Positions 50,330 to 61,815 of a stretch of DNA of 64,000 nt are shown piece after piece. The translations under genes were made by a program, and so were the position numbers. A model generated the notes under the pieces. That model made no database searches and was not told the origin of the DNA. It worked only from the letters and a program-made list of their open reading frames with translations. The stretch's first letter is position 1. Each line of letters starts with the position of its first letter. The stretch comes from Eulemur rufifrons (taxonomy: Eukaryota; Chordata; Mammalia; Primates; Lemuridae): the NCBI RefSeq assembly GCF_041146395.1, contig NC_090999.1, forward strand, positions 64,671,001-64,735,000. The letters are read 5' to 3'.

Positions 50330-50540
50330 TTTTTCTGATAGCTTTGTATACTTGCATGCATTATTACATTTAACCCTAGTAAACCCATAATGTTGATATT
50401 ATCACCACTTTACGGAGAAAAAATTGCAGCTCAAAAAATTTAAGTCACTAATTCAAGATCATAATTATATAGTTCACGAGTTTAGGCACATACCCAGGTC
50501 CTCTCTGAAGTCAGCTGTTTACATTATACTGCATTGCCCA
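50330..50540 (-). repeat. Second MIR SINE, reverse orientation
   Basis: 'tgcattattacatttaaccctagtaaac', 'accactttacggagaaaaaattgcagctca' and 'cacatacccaggtcctctctgaag'. A separate, more diverged MIR just downstream of the previous one. Confidence 0.8.
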
Positions 50541-52169
50541 ATTAATCAAAATGAAAATTATCTCTTTTTTAGCTTCTGATGTATTTATTAAAACTTTTTA
50601 TATGGGCTGTATGTGTTTCTAAGGATGCACTAAAGTTTGACTGTCCTCTGTATTTGAACAAAGTTTGTATTTGGCTTTGGTATTGGCTTTTATAAAGTAA
50701 ATACTCAAATGGCTACTTCAACATCGTTCCTGGAATCACTCATGTGTGATCAATGAATGTGTTAAGGTCATAATGAGCGTCAGATTCCAGAAGCAACGGA
50801 ATGCTCACCTGGGACTCATTTGGATCTTTCACCTCACGAGTATATATATATATATGGGCTGCCATCAGCATAATGAAGTACTTGGAAGAGTAAGAGAAGC
50901 TAGAAGGTGAGTATTTCAGGATGGGCTAGCCCTACTTGTACGTATCAGAGGAGCTGAAGGTGGAGTGGAAAAACATGTTTATGTGTGTGTGTTGGGTAGC
51001 AGGAGGTATCTGGCTGCATGTTCCTTATAGCCTTGTTTGATTCACCCTTCTTTTTTCATTCTAGTGCTCTCCATAGGGACATGACAGTTAGCGGTATTGC
51101 CCAAGATCTAAACTTACCTAAACACGTCCCTCCACACACACCCCTGCACCCACACAGATGGGGATGGGATGTAAGATGCTTATCTGGAGCCACAGATATA
51201 ATGAAAAGTCAGTCCCTCATCTTTTAAAAGATTCACAAGAAACTAGTCATACTAGGTGACTCTGGAGAATGAAACATTGTGGCTGGGCTACCTCATGGGT
51301 TGTGCAGATTGTGCTCTGCATAAAAGTACTCAAACTATGGGGGGGGGGTGTGAAATCCAGCCCATACTCTGGTGACCCAGACCCTCCAGGGCTATACCCA
51401 TAGATGAAAGGATGCCTTTGCCAAGCCTTATAAAAAAGTAGCATCAGCCTCTCAAACAATTTGTATCAAAGAGTTAAGGATCCTCCCGAAGGGGATACCT
51501 TTTTCTAATTCTTACAAGGTGCTGTATAGGCTATCTGTGACTCAGGAGTGCAAAGGGGTGAGAGTGAGGCTACTGTCTCGTCATATGCCCTTTTTTATCT
51601 TCTGAATTTACACCAAGTTTAAACAGACTTGATTAAAAAAATTAAAAATTTGATATGGCAATACACATCAGAAGTATTATGTGTTTATGATCCATAGGTT
51701 ACCAGTTTTCCTTCTACAATTTGTAATAAGGAAATATATGTGAAAATATTCTACCCTAAAAACTTTTATTTTACCATTACTTAACGTAGGAAGTTAGTTT
51801 AAGTTATACTCATAAAATTGAATAGTGTGCAGGCCCTAAAAATTAAGTGTATTGACGTAGAAAGATTCATGGTACATATCACATGGAAAAAAGCAGGTCA
51901 TAAGACAATATGTATAGTGTTATATCATTTAAAAAACAAATCTGTAGTAATATAGAGAAATGATGAGTGGTTATTTCTGAGGGGTGAGATTATGGGCAAT
52001 TTTTCATTTTCTTTTGGTTTATTGGTATACTTTAATACTTCTGTAACAAATGGGCACTTTTCCATAGCAAAGAAAACAAATCCTAACTTACCCTCCTGGA
52101 TATACACACAAATCATTGCTTATTGTGAAAAGCCTAATATCTCTAATTTGCCCACACTGTTATCTACAG
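50541..52169. other. Intron with simple repeats, otherwise nothing recognised
   Basis: Contains a (TA)n at about 50,839-50,855 and a ten-base G run near 51,340. No exon or named element. Confidence 0.45.
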
Positions 52170-52560
52170 CTTTTCCTAAACTCAGTTTTTTACTTTATTA
52201 TTTGCCTTCACCCAACCCACATTTCCAAAGTGAACTGTACACTATTCTCTTTTCTGACACCTTTACATCTTTCAGTACAACACTCTTCCCTCTTGTGCCC
52301 CTGCCAAAATCCTCATCATTCTATAAGGCTCAAATTCAATATTCTCTTCATCATGAGGTCTTTCCTCATCTGCCCTCCTGGAAGCAAAATTTTTCTCCAC
52401 ATTCCCATCATGTTTTATGTTCAATGATGTATGTTAAGTGTCCCTTATATAATAACTATTTGTGTATATAACATTATCTCTCCTAGTAGACTACATAAGT
52501 GAAAAACTTCTTCATCTTTGTCTAATTTATAAAGCATTTTTATATCCACTAATCTCTTAT
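52170..52560 (+). repeat. L2 LINE 3' end
   Basis: 'aaggctcaaattcaatattctcttcatcatgaggtctttcctcatctgccc' and 'gactacataagtgaaaaacttcttcatctttgtctaatttat' follow the L2 3' tail. The 159-residue open frame at 51992-52471 overlaps this L2 and has no protein-like features. Confidence 0.65.
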
Positions 52561-52569
52561 CCTCACAAG

Positions 52570-52740
52570 ATTTAGGGAGAAAAAGAATATTTAATGGCAA
52601 CTGTGTCAGGCAATGTGTTTGAGGCTTTATATGTCACTTCACTTAACCCTAATAGCACTCCTGTGGATCCATTTTATATATGAAAACATAAGCTCACAAA
52701 GGTTCAGTGACTTACTAGCGTCATAGCTGGGGCGGGGGTG
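52570..52740 (-). repeat. MIR SINE, reverse orientation
   Basis: 'actgtgtcaggcaatgtgtttgaggctttatatgtcacttcacttaaccctaatagcactcctgtgg' and 'gcgtcatagctggg' fit reverse MIR. Confidence 0.7.
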
Positions 52741-53070
52741 GGGGAAACATGGCTGCAATTCTTTTTAAACTCTGATCTGTTCTTTCCATTATAAAAACAT
52801 GACTGTGTGGAAACATGACCAATGTGGAAGACACAAACACATGTAAAAACCACGTGAAACACATGAATACTGAGGAAGGTTTTCTAGCACACCAGAACTG
52901 CTATATTCAGATAACACTTGGGAATCACCTAGAGTCAGAAGTTAGAGGTAGAAGGGAACTCTCCAGATGGTCTAATCCAACCAACCCCTATGTTATAAAT
53001 GAGAACTATCTGAAGAGAAACAAATTTCCCTTCACATTTAGTAGCTGAGCCAGGATTAAAATCTAACTGG

Positions 53071-53628
53071 AGGCAGTATAGCAAAGTGGTTAAGATTATG
53101 GCCTTTGGAGTCAGATGTGTGTGTTCAAATCACAGCTCTAGCACTTGTGTAACCTAGGACAACTTACAAAGCTTTTATTTGTCTAAGTTTTCTTATCTAT
53201 AAAAGGATAATAAGCCAGATGGTGGCTCACGCCTGTAATCCTAGCACTCTGGGAGGCCGAGGCGGGTGGATCGTTTGAGCTAGGGAGTTCGAGACTAGCC
53301 AGAGCAAGAGTGAGACCCTGTCTCTACTAAAAAAATAGAAAAATTAGCTGGACAACTAAAAATATATAGAAAAAATGAGCTGGGCATGGTGGCGCATCCC
53401 TGGTAGTCCCAGCTACTTGGGAGGCTGAGGCAGAAGGATTGCTTGAGCACAGGAGTTTGAGGTTGCTGTGAGCTAGGCTGACGCCACAGCACTCTAGCCA
53501 GGGTAACAGAGCGGGACTCTGCCTCAAAAAAAATAAAAGGATAATAATACTTGTTCCATAGTGCTGTGAGGATTAATTTAACACTGTATAGCAAAGAACA
53601 AGCACAGAATAAATATTAGATATTTTCT
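53071..53628 (+). repeat. MIR SINE split by an Alu
   Basis: 'ggcagtatagcaaagtggttaagattatggcctttggagtcagatg' begins the MIR. It is cut at 53,212 and resumes after the Alu with 'ttccatagtgctgtgaggattaatt' to 'gcacagaataaatattag'. Sequence just before it (52,905-53,065) may be another old SINE-like remnant. Confidence 0.9.
53213..53534 (+). mobile_element. Strepsirrhine-type Alu nested in the MIR
   Basis: Dimeric Alu with strepsirrhine right arm (gctgacgccacagcactc) and a perfect 12-bp target duplication (aaaaggataata at 53201-53212 and 53535-53546). It is more diverged than the other four strepsirrhine copies. Confidence 0.94.
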
Positions 53629-53823
53629 CATCTCCTATCTCACAGTCCAGTTTTCTTTGCAGGATACATTGCCTTTTATGAATGAGTGTGAAGTGGACAT
53701 TACATTTTAAGATCAAGGTAAGTAACAATAAACAAACATTCATTTACTTATGTGATAATTCCTTCTTAAAAATTACACATACAAATACTTCTCGGGGGAT
53801 AAATAACATTTTAAAAAGGAATT

Positions 53824-53930
53824 GCTCAATAAAAGTTTATTGAGCTCCTACTATGTGCTAGGCACAGTGCCAGATGCACTGAACAAAACAGATATAATCT
53901 CAACCTACATAAGCACTAAAATTTGATAGA
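53824..53930 (-). repeat. L2 LINE tail, reverse orientation
   Basis: 'gtttattgagctcctactatgtgctaggcacagtgccagatg' and 'gaacaaaacagat' are the reverse complement of the L2 3' end. Confidence 0.85.
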
Positions 53931-54689
53931 AAGCAAAATACCCTTGAGATCTGCCTATGGGATATGCAATGTAAATGTCTTTCACATAGTTAAGTCAATG
54001 CAGCATAATCAAACACATTAATATTTGAGACTAGCTGTACAAATACAGTTTTGTCTTTCTATAAAATAGAATATTCTTTAGAATTAAGTACTATGCTATT
54101 TCTAGTATTGATCATGTCAATTAGAATTTAGTAAGTTCCCTGACAATGAGACTATTTGTTATTTCTCTATATATAATAAAATATGATATTCAAATGGGCA
54201 GGTTTAATTATGCATATAACAGAACAGTTTTGCTAATAAATATTAATAATTCCTTACAGAGCATTACAAAGTTAAATTTTATGAATTTGTGCTCATTCAC
54301 TCATTCTTTCTCCCTGTACCCCCACATACAAATACAAATGTTCATGTACACAAACGTGTGTGTGAAAACTTGCCTAGAGATGGTTAGCTGACACTCTGGA
54401 CTAGTCACCAATATGCTGATGGTCTCTAGATCTCCTGTATTTGTCCCAAGTATTATGCCAGTGTACAGAACTGGCATTTGTTTGAATTAGGATGAGAAAA
54501 CTGGCCAAGGATCAAGGCAGCAAAGAAATTGCATTATTCACATGTTAAAATTACCTTATAGTGATAAATTCATTCCTTAAATCCCTTATCCTAAAGTTTT
54601 GTTATCCATTTGACTTGTAAATGTGACATACTATCTACCCAATTTTGCCTGAAAGTAAAAATAAATAATTCTACTATGTTTGTTTATGA
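53931..54689. other. AT-rich intron, nothing recognised
   Basis: No exon or named repeat supported. Confidence 0.5.
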
Positions 54690-54930
54690 GAGGAAGTATA
54701 AAGCACAGTAAAAAGAGCCAAAATTTAGAGTCAGGTAGACTGGATTCAAATCTCAATTGTACCATTTAATTGTATAGTTTGTCAGAAATCACAACCTCTT
54801 GAGTCTCAGTATAAAATGTTGGCAAAATAGGGATTATAATTTTGTGACTTTTTTTTCTATTAAGCATTAAATAAAACAATAAATATAAACTGCCTGGCAG
54901 ACAGTAGCTACTCATGGTAAGTATTAGTGG
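54690..54930 (+). repeat. MIR SINE
   Basis: 'ttagagtcaggtagactggattcaaatctcaattgtacc' and 'aactgcctggcagacagtagctactcatggtaag' are the MIR core and tail. Confidence 0.85.
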
Positions 54931-56094
54931 TTGGCTGCGTCAATTTGTATGGAGAAATCACAAATCAAGAGCCATGATTAAAAACAATCACTGCCTGTCT
55001 AAAAACTAGTTGCTATATAGAAACAATATGTAATCTCCCTGAAATAATTTACAAAACTTTGAACCGGAGAGAGAAAGAAAAAACACAAGATTCAATAAAA
55101 TGGCAAAATTGGGATCAATGAGGAGATTATAAATTTGCTGAATTATTAACCAACGAGGAGATTTGAAGATCAACGCGCTGTTCTAACTATGGTTGCATTG
55201 CTCTTGAAAGGTAACAAGGTACTTGCCTGATGGATCAGGGGCCTTGAATTGAACACACTGCATTTTTCTTTATGAGCATAATGCAGTAGTACCTAGAACT
55301 CTTTTGGAACTGGATGTTTTGAAAAAAATTAATCGGCTGTTTTTATGGGGAAAAAAAGGGGACTATCTAAATGTAAGGTGGTGAGTGAAAACTACTTAAC
55401 TGAAGAAACTGCATTATTCAAGAAAGAAGTCGCCAAGGTTCATTATATTACACCTTTCAAATTTTCAAATAAGTGAGTACTTTTCTTCATATTATCCCTT
55501 TGTTGGAAGCAATTTCTCTTTACAACTATTCTGGCTACCTCAGACCTCCATCCAAAATTCTCCTGAATCCTTTCATTATCGACGAAGCCTGAGACAGAGC
55601 AGGAGTATTCCTTACTGAAAGCACTGATTTACTGATCACTGGTTTCCAGAAGGTCAAACGTGCATCTAAAGCCCACGCATGAAATTATAAGTTTGTTCTC
55701 GCAACTCAATAGTTCACAGCAGCCACGCAAACAAAGGTCATTCTCACCCAATTCGAACTGCAGAATGTTCAATTAACTCTCAGTGAGGAACGACACCCTT
55801 ATTCCACTTCCCAAATGTTTGTAAAAGATGTTCTTTCCAGCCGACTGCCTGCTTCCTGGGCACTGCAGCCCAGAACTACGGAAATAGTACTCAGGAAAAG
55901 AATGGTAAAGTAGCTCTGAGAATACAGGGTGAGCAAACCTTGCCGATGGGAGATAGTAAGGACACTTCTTGATTATTGATAGACTCAGCACTAAGCCGAG
56001 TCACGGTACACGGTGTGTTAGGCCTCACCCAGGGACCTTGGAGATCCAAGGTTGAGTTCCAAATTGGAGACAGTTATTGCGAGTGGAGAAGACA
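54931..56094. other. Start of KIAA0825 intron 1, nothing recognised
   Basis: Unique sequence leading into the CpG island. It has moderate GC and no repeat I can name, which is common next to promoters. It may hold regulatory elements that cannot be read by eye. Confidence 0.45.
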
Positions 56095-56269
56095 ATACGC
56101 CGGGATGCTAGGTGCTTTATTCAGCCGCACAGAGGGTCACTCGCTGCGGGGCTGGATGGGGACTCCTGGTTCCACCCTTGCCCACTCCTCGGTCCAGCCA
56201 AGATACGTCGCACAACCGCAGCTGGCTGGAAATATGAGGCCCACGAGATAACCCAGTGAAATCACTTAC

Positions 56270-56400
56270 CAGTCTTACATCTCCGGCACTGATCCAGGAG
56301 GAGCCTGACCCGCAGGTCAGACTCAAACCCTGCATCAACTAAGGCCACCCTGGCGACGACTCTAGAGCGTCATTAACAACCACCCGGAAATGGTGCTATC
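56270..56400 (-). other. KIAA0825: First exon of the KIAA0825 transcript (5' UTR) in the CpG island; upstream end uncertain
   Basis: On the minus strand a consensus donor (GACTG then gtaagt, intron beginning at 56269) follows a GC-rich stretch inside the CpG island. The transcription start is not visible; 56400 is an estimate set by the promoter motifs. If this exon is spliced directly to 28967-29011, the frame leading to MDWDD contains a TAA (56277-56275), so the exon is non-coding in that frame. The stop is part of ATGTAA, a start codon immediately followed by a stop. The frame opened by ATG at 56336-56334 runs past the donor and resembles no protein I know. The assignment rests on the strong donor, the CpG-island position, and the known divergence of KIAA0825 and SLF1. 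Confidence 0.65.
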
Positions 56401-56408
56401 ACTTCCGG
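56384..56408. promoter_or_regulatory. Inverted pair of ETS/GABPA-type sites
   Basis: CCCGGAA and TTCCGGG face each other across a short spacer, giving an inverted pair of ETS half-sites within 25 bp between the two predicted transcription starts. Paired ETS sites are a known GABPA arrangement in bidirectional promoters. Binding is inferred from motif only. Confidence 0.55.
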
Positions 56409-56423
56409 GGCCTCCTAGCGCGC

Positions 56424-56432
56424 GGCGGGAAA
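56424..56432 (-). promoter_or_regulatory. E2F-type site
   Basis: GGCGGGAAA on the plus strand reads TTTCCCGCC on the minus strand, a match to the classic E2F consensus. It lies just upstream of the presumed SLF1 first exon. Motif-only prediction. Confidence 0.5.
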
Positions 56433-56444
56433 TTATTTCCCAGA

Positions 56445-56541
56445 GCCCGGATTAGTGAAGCAGCCAGTGCTGCAACGGCAGTCGTCGCCCCTGCCGCCTT
56501 CGCCACCCGAGGGAAGCAGCCCAGACACTCCAGCCGGGAAG
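56445..56541 (+). other. SLF1: Presumed first exon (5' UTR) of SLF1; 5' end uncertain
   Basis: A GC-rich stretch ends with a good donor (CGGGAAG then gtaaag, exon end 56541) just downstream of the shared promoter core. No ATG reading frame in it resembles the SLF1 start, so it is taken as 5' UTR. SLF1 (ANKRD32) encodes a BRCT- and ankyrin-repeat protein that bridges RAD18 and SLF2 to recruit SMC5/6 to damaged DNA. The gene name comes only from the known head-to-head neighbour of KIAA0825. No SLF1 coding sequence was found in the remaining 7.4 kb, so the first coding exon should lie beyond 64,000. Confidence 0.6.
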
Positions 56542-58719
56542 GTAAAGGGGCTCAGCTCGGAAGACACAGTGTACCCTGACTCTGTGGGGATGTTTCTTCC
56601 CTGGCCGTGCCCCCGAAGTTTCTGCCGCTCCAGCTGTGAGGCTGGGAAGGGGCTGGGGTGAGCGGCGGCAGTGCCTGGCTCTCGCGATTTCTGCAGCCGC
56701 CGTTCGTTCCTAGTCTCTCACTGGCTGCGCTTGGCCACCGAGTTGGTGGACTGCGGCCGCAGACCCCACTCTGTTACCCCCGTACAGCGGCGGGGTCGAC
56801 CCCCCTGAGCCTCTCTGCAGTGCAGGGCTGAGCCGCTACCTCCGCCTCGCTCTTGCGCAGCAGCTCAGCAGCTCCGTCCCCGCCTGGAAAGTGCTAGGCC
56901 ACCCGCGTCTCTCGTTTCCATAGAACCCACTGGGAAGCCTCGCCCTATTCCAGATCCTTGGCTGCGTTCCATAATTTAGCGTCAGTGAAGGTGGCTGAGA
57001 TCCCCCAGGCCCACCTTCCTGTGACAAGAAAAATTGTGTCATTCTTTTCTCCTTAGTAGAATTTTTAATTTATCCAAACGGCAATGATCATATCTCTATG
57101 GCTACTATAGGCCTTTAAACACGAACATACACACAAACGTTTCCCTATAGGAAGGGTCTGTGCTCCTGGGGATTATATCTCAGCTGCCTGAAGGCTGAGA
57201 ACAAGACTTAAATGGTTATCCTGAGATTTCTTCCACTTCCAAAGCTTCTGATTAAATATTGACAAAAAATTGTATCGGTATTTGACTTAGGAGTTAGATG
57301 GAGCTTGATTTTGGAGGCGACAAGTTGTTTTTTGACGAATGACCATCCTACACAGGAAAAAAAAAAAATTGTTCAGACATTGGTAATGAACATTTAAACT
57401 GAATTTACAGTAAATGTGTCACAGACAATGCGCTTTATGGACTTTGGTTTATATTATTACATTGCGTCTCAATTACTAGAAATACTGTTGATGTGCAAGA
57501 TGTTCCCGTTATTGGAAAGTTTGACTAACCTGTATTGCAGGTGTTCAATACATAAATTGTTAGTTTCGGGTGGATTTATATAAGGCAATAAATTTGATTA
57601 TTTCTAAGTTAAAGAGTGTTAAAGGAACTAGGATGTTCAAATAATTGAATGTTTAAATAAATTTTATTGTAAAGACAACCTTCAGTAATATAAATAAACC
57701 CCTATTAGGTCTGTTTTCTAAATCCAGATTTTCTTATACCTTATTGACTTAAGTGAAGTTCAATTATATGGTCTAACATTTTCTTGCTTCCATAAACCAG
57801 AAAGCACAGATCATGTGAAGGTATTTGAAAGGTGGTAAAATGGTTATTTTTCATAATCAAAATACAGAACTCATTAAGATTTCATACTAGGCATCCACAG
57901 TTTCCACTGATGTCTAAACACATTGGTTTTTAGAAAATTCATAGCGTAGTTTTATTAATTAGATGCTATTTTCCTTTTATGTATCTTGATTATATTACTC
58001 TAAAATAGAGTTTTCACCATTTAACATTTTTAAAAAATAAAACCAATTCTATATAGGCTTTGAATAATAAAATCTAAACAAAGTGAAGAACACTGTCTCA
58101 AAAATGCAACTAAAATGGAACATTAACTATTTACTCTTGTAATTAACTCTTTCAATATGCTAATAGTAAATATATGTTGTAAAATGTGCTATGTACTAAT
58201 TATAACCTTATAAGGACATATTATTGCTTAAAACTAAAATAACCCTGGAACTTTTAAGGTCATTTAATTTATACTTTCTATCAAAATAATTACTTTGAAA
58301 TTAAAAATAAATATAAACTGTTACTTTTGATGAGGAAGAAAGCCTATAGGAATTACTCTATGATTCAGTGATACTAAATCCATTTTGAGAGGAAAATAAT
58401 GAAAACTTTGTTTTTCATAAGAAAAAAATGACACTCTTTAGATTATTCCTAGAAATGATTTGGAATTTTAGACACTGGTGTTATTTTTCTGAAAATAATT
58501 TAGTTATATTTAAATCTCTTCAGTAATATTGTTGACCTAAATGTCTCCCTACCCTATATTGTGTACTGTCATAGATTCCTTTTCATGTAATGCATCTTTC
58601 TCTTGTACTAGCTGAAAATAGATTGCTTTGCAAAATTATAATGTGGTTAAAAGTATAATAGACTAAATTCTGAAATTTAAGTAAGGTTGGTATTGTACAA
58701 AAGACATGTCGTTTTTGCA

Positions 58720-58910
58720 GAAACAGCTATATCTTTGAATCTGGTTTCACCATTTGCTGGCTGCATACCCTTGAGCTAGTTTCTTAATCACTCATTTCCC
58801 AGCATCTTCTTCTGTCTAAGAAGGATAAACAGCACTTACTTGTGAAGATGGAAATGAGCTAACATATGAATTGTATAGACCACAGTAGGTCCTCAATAAG
58901 AACTAAATCC
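58720..58910 (+). repeat. MIR SINE
   Basis: 'tgaatctggtttcaccatttgctggctgcatacccttgagctagtttcttaat' to 'cacagtaggtcctcaataagaac' follow MIR in order. Confidence 0.8.
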
Positions 58911-59862
58911 TGCTTGTTTAACCTTAAACTTACACTCCAAAATGCCTAGGATGCCCAAGCAGGTTTGACTTTTTATCCCTACCGCTAACCAATATCTACT
59001 GTCCATCCATTCTTTTTTCTCTGAATCTTGTCTCTTTTGCCCAGCTTGCTTTCTTAAGAACTGCTTTATCCCTAAACTAACATCTCCTGTCTATCCTGTG
59101 CCTTGTAGAGTATTGGATAGATCGGACATCCCCATAAGCTCCCCCCCCTTGTTTATTTCTCATTATAGTCACTTTACTAGATCTCCATTTCCTCCCTCTA
59201 CTGCTAAATTCACCATGAAAGAGACTGAGTGATGACTGCTCCTTTCCCAAGTAATGCCACGGAAGTAAGAACACCTCTCAAGTCTCATCACTGAAGACCT
59301 CTGTCAAATAATTAATATTTATATATAATATCTTTGAAGGATGGGGAAGGAAATAAACACTGTATCTTTAAAAAAAGAAAATTCCAAAGGCCAGTTGAAT
59401 GAAATGAAACCAAGGGCCTAATTTGGCTCCTACTGCTAGAGGGGCTAGAATTCCTGAACTCCACTTGAAATTATAGTGTTCATAGCCAAACAGTATTTTA
59501 CATATGCAGTATAAGTACAGTGCCATGTGTCTACCTTTTACAGCATTGTTTAAAACAGAGATCCAACACTTTGACCCTTCTCAGTTTTAGCACTTCTTTG
59601 TTTACTTTCCCAGTTAAATGTTTTTTAGGTAAGAGAAATCTTGAATATCTTTCAAACTTGTTAATTCAAAGCAACAGTATTGATTGCATTCAATGCTTGG
59701 TATATGCTTTTCAGAAGGGGGGAGTTTTTAGTGATTTTCCTTAGTTTACGGGTAGAAGTAGGTTTCCAATAAAAATAGTTGACAGAAATAATGAAACTGA
59801 GAAACTGCTAGTTTTCATCATATGGCCTTAAAACCCTAAGGGGCATGGAGAAATGATAATGA

Positions 59863-60155
59863 GGCCATGCACGTCACTCATGCTTGTAATCCCAGCACCA
59901 CAGAGGCAGGAGGATCAGAGGATGGCTTGAGGCCAGGAGTTCAAGACCAGCCTGAGCAACAGAATGAGACCCCCATCTCTACAAAAAGTTAAAAAATTAG
60001 TTGGATGTGATGGTACATGCCTGTAGTCCCAGCTACTCGGGAAGCTGAGGCAAGATCACTTGGGCCCAGAAGTGTGAGGCTGCAATAAGCTGTGACTGGG
60101 CCACTGCATTCCAGCCTGGGCGACAAAGCATAACCCTGTCTCAAGAAAAGAAAGA
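59863..60155 (+). mobile_element. Older Alu (AluJ-like)
   Basis: Diverged dimeric Alu ('aggccatgcacgtcactcatgcttgtaatcccagcacc' ... 'cattccagcctgggcgacaaagcataaccctgtctc') with an AAGAAA-rich tail. Confidence 0.93.
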
Positions 60156-61525
60156 AGAAAAATGATGATATAATTTTATGAGAAAATTAAAGTACAGAAC
60201 TATGTAATATCTAAATTTTGTGTGTATAAATATTTTTTCACACATATGTAAAACCTGAAATTCAGCCCTCTCAAATGTTAACAGTGGTATTACAGGCTAA
60301 AGGAATTAGAGATGATTTTAATCTTTTTATATATTTTGTAGTATTTTTCCAATTTTGTGTAATAAGCATGTGTTAATTAAAATTAAAAGACAAAAATCTG
60401 TAAAGCCTGTTTGGGAAAAAACCTTTAGTTTTTAAAGACAAACATATAAGTTAAACTTTTTTAGTAAGTCCCTTATTTGGTTAACGACAACATAAAATTT
60501 ATTTCTAAGATACCCTATATTCTCAAAGTCCTTTTATGTATGGGATGGGTTATAAAAGAAATCATAATGCAGAGTAGGAAAGGTTTATCCTTATTTCCTA
60601 CAAAAGTCTCTTTAAGCATCCCTCTCTATTTTTTTTTTTTTTTTTAAAGAGCACTTCCCTTTTTCTCCCAAGGGTTGTAGCCTGCTCTTTCATCTTGCCT
60701 CCCAAACCAAATCTTTGTGTTCATATCGGTATTCCTGCCTCTACTTTTCTGAGTTCCGTTTTCAACATATTCTAGTTGTGCTGTCATATTCTTCAAGCAT
60801 GTTCTAGCTATGTGTTACATTGTAAAGTATTCAAGGGACCTAAAAAGCTAGTTTATAATAAAATGTTCTCAATTAAGATGATGAGTGCTATAGGGTTATT
60901 TGCATTTCTGACTGGCACCAACTGCAAAGGAATTTCAGGCATCAGGGATAGGCCCATGTGGGAGATATTTTGGGAAAGTCCATACCACAGAGACAGTTGC
61001 TTGCTGTTCATAAAGGCCAGCTCTGTTCACAATCATTATCTCTTTAGTTGTATTATATGGTTTAAGGTAAGTAACTTTTTTTAATTAGTGCAAAAATTTT
61101 AAAATATTACTACAAAAGAACATTTTCTTGTAACTAACAATGCAGTATTTTTAATTTTTGACAGAATAAAACGTTTAACTGTCAAAAATAATGCTCTGTT
61201 TTGCTTTTTTTTCTCCTTTTTTGTGTGTTAGGATAGAATCTTTGTGTGAATGCTTTAAGGAACAGCCCCATAAGTTCTAGAAATATCTATAATTTTCCTA
61301 GAAATACCACTGGTACAATTATGATATGTTTACTTTCTTTCTTGTGCTGGAAGACTTCTAGAAGTTAGTGCTTGATCTTCCATACCTCAGAACATATCAC
61401 CAACATAAAACTTGGCCATACTTTTCAGGATTTTTAATTGTCTGGGTTATTGTTATGTATTAAACCAATTTTTATAGTGCTTTCTTTGGGTTCATTGACA
61501 TCGGGCTTTTTGTTTGTGTTCTTAA

Positions 61526-61738
61526 CCCTTGCTGGGGTCTGATGGGGAACCTGACGCTTTTGGGCCACATGTAACCTTCTGGATCCTTGAATGCAGCCTT
61601 CTGACTGAATCCAAATTTATGCAACAAATCCTTTCGATAAAGGGATTTGTTCTGTGAAGTTTGGGTTCAGTCAAGGAGCCCCTCTTGGGGATCTGGAGGA
61701 CCACATGTGACCCCAAGGCCGCAGGTTCCCCACCCCAT
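61526..61738. mobile_element. Foldback MITE (palindromic hAT-like element)
   Basis: The element is a long imperfect palindrome centred near 61,637 (tttcgataaa). The left arm ('gatggggaacctg', 'gggccacatgt', 'ctggatccttgaatgcagccttctgactgaatccaaattt') is mirrored by the right arm. It would form a long hairpin and carries no coding capacity. The family is familiar from primates but not named here. Confidence 0.8.
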
Positions 61739-61815
61739 TCTACGCCTTCATGCAGTATTAAAAATCATTGCTAAATGTAAACTCTTGCTTCAAGTAGATA
61801 ATTTTATTATATAAA
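61704..61815 (+). repeat. Local duplication near the MITE, copy 1
   Basis: Covers the right end of the MITE plus about 60 bp of flank (tgcagtattaaaaatcattgctaaatgtaaactcttgcttcaagtag). Repeated at 62407-62530. Confidence 0.9.

Larger units (their letters stand above)
56095..56960. promoter_or_regulatory. CpG island and bidirectional promoter between KIAA0825 and SLF1
   Basis: This is the only CpG-rich, GC-rich stretch in an otherwise AT-rich window. Its core (about 56,340-56,450) lies between two oppositely directed donor-bearing first exons. No TATA box is seen in the core. ETS/GABPA-type cores lie at 56384-56389 (CCGGAA) and 56401-56408 (ACTTCCGG). An E2F-type site, GGCGGGAAA, lies at 56424-56432. 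Such features are typical of bidirectional housekeeping promoters. The E2F site would fit a DNA-repair gene such as SLF1. Limits were judged by eye from CG density. Confidence 0.85.

Noticed and set aside
51992..52471. 159-residue plus-strand open frame
   Set aside because: Overlaps an old L2 3' end and lacks splice sites, domains or a protein-like composition.
56117..56338. Open frame on the minus strand in the CpG island
   Set aside because: It runs through the predicted exon-1 donor and is kept open by GC-rich composition. No similarity to a known protein.
55976..56661. Plus-strand open frames in and near the CpG island
   Set aside because: They cross the promoter or read past the presumed SLF1 donor. 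No recognisable protein content.
60776..61065. Possible plus-strand exon in SLF1 intron 1: acceptor (tattctag) at 60,775, open frame, donor-like site near 61,066 (tttaag then gtaagta)
   Set aside because: The encoded sequence resembles neither SLF1 nor any domain I know, and the acceptor has a weak pyrimidine tract. Chance open frames of this size are common in this window.
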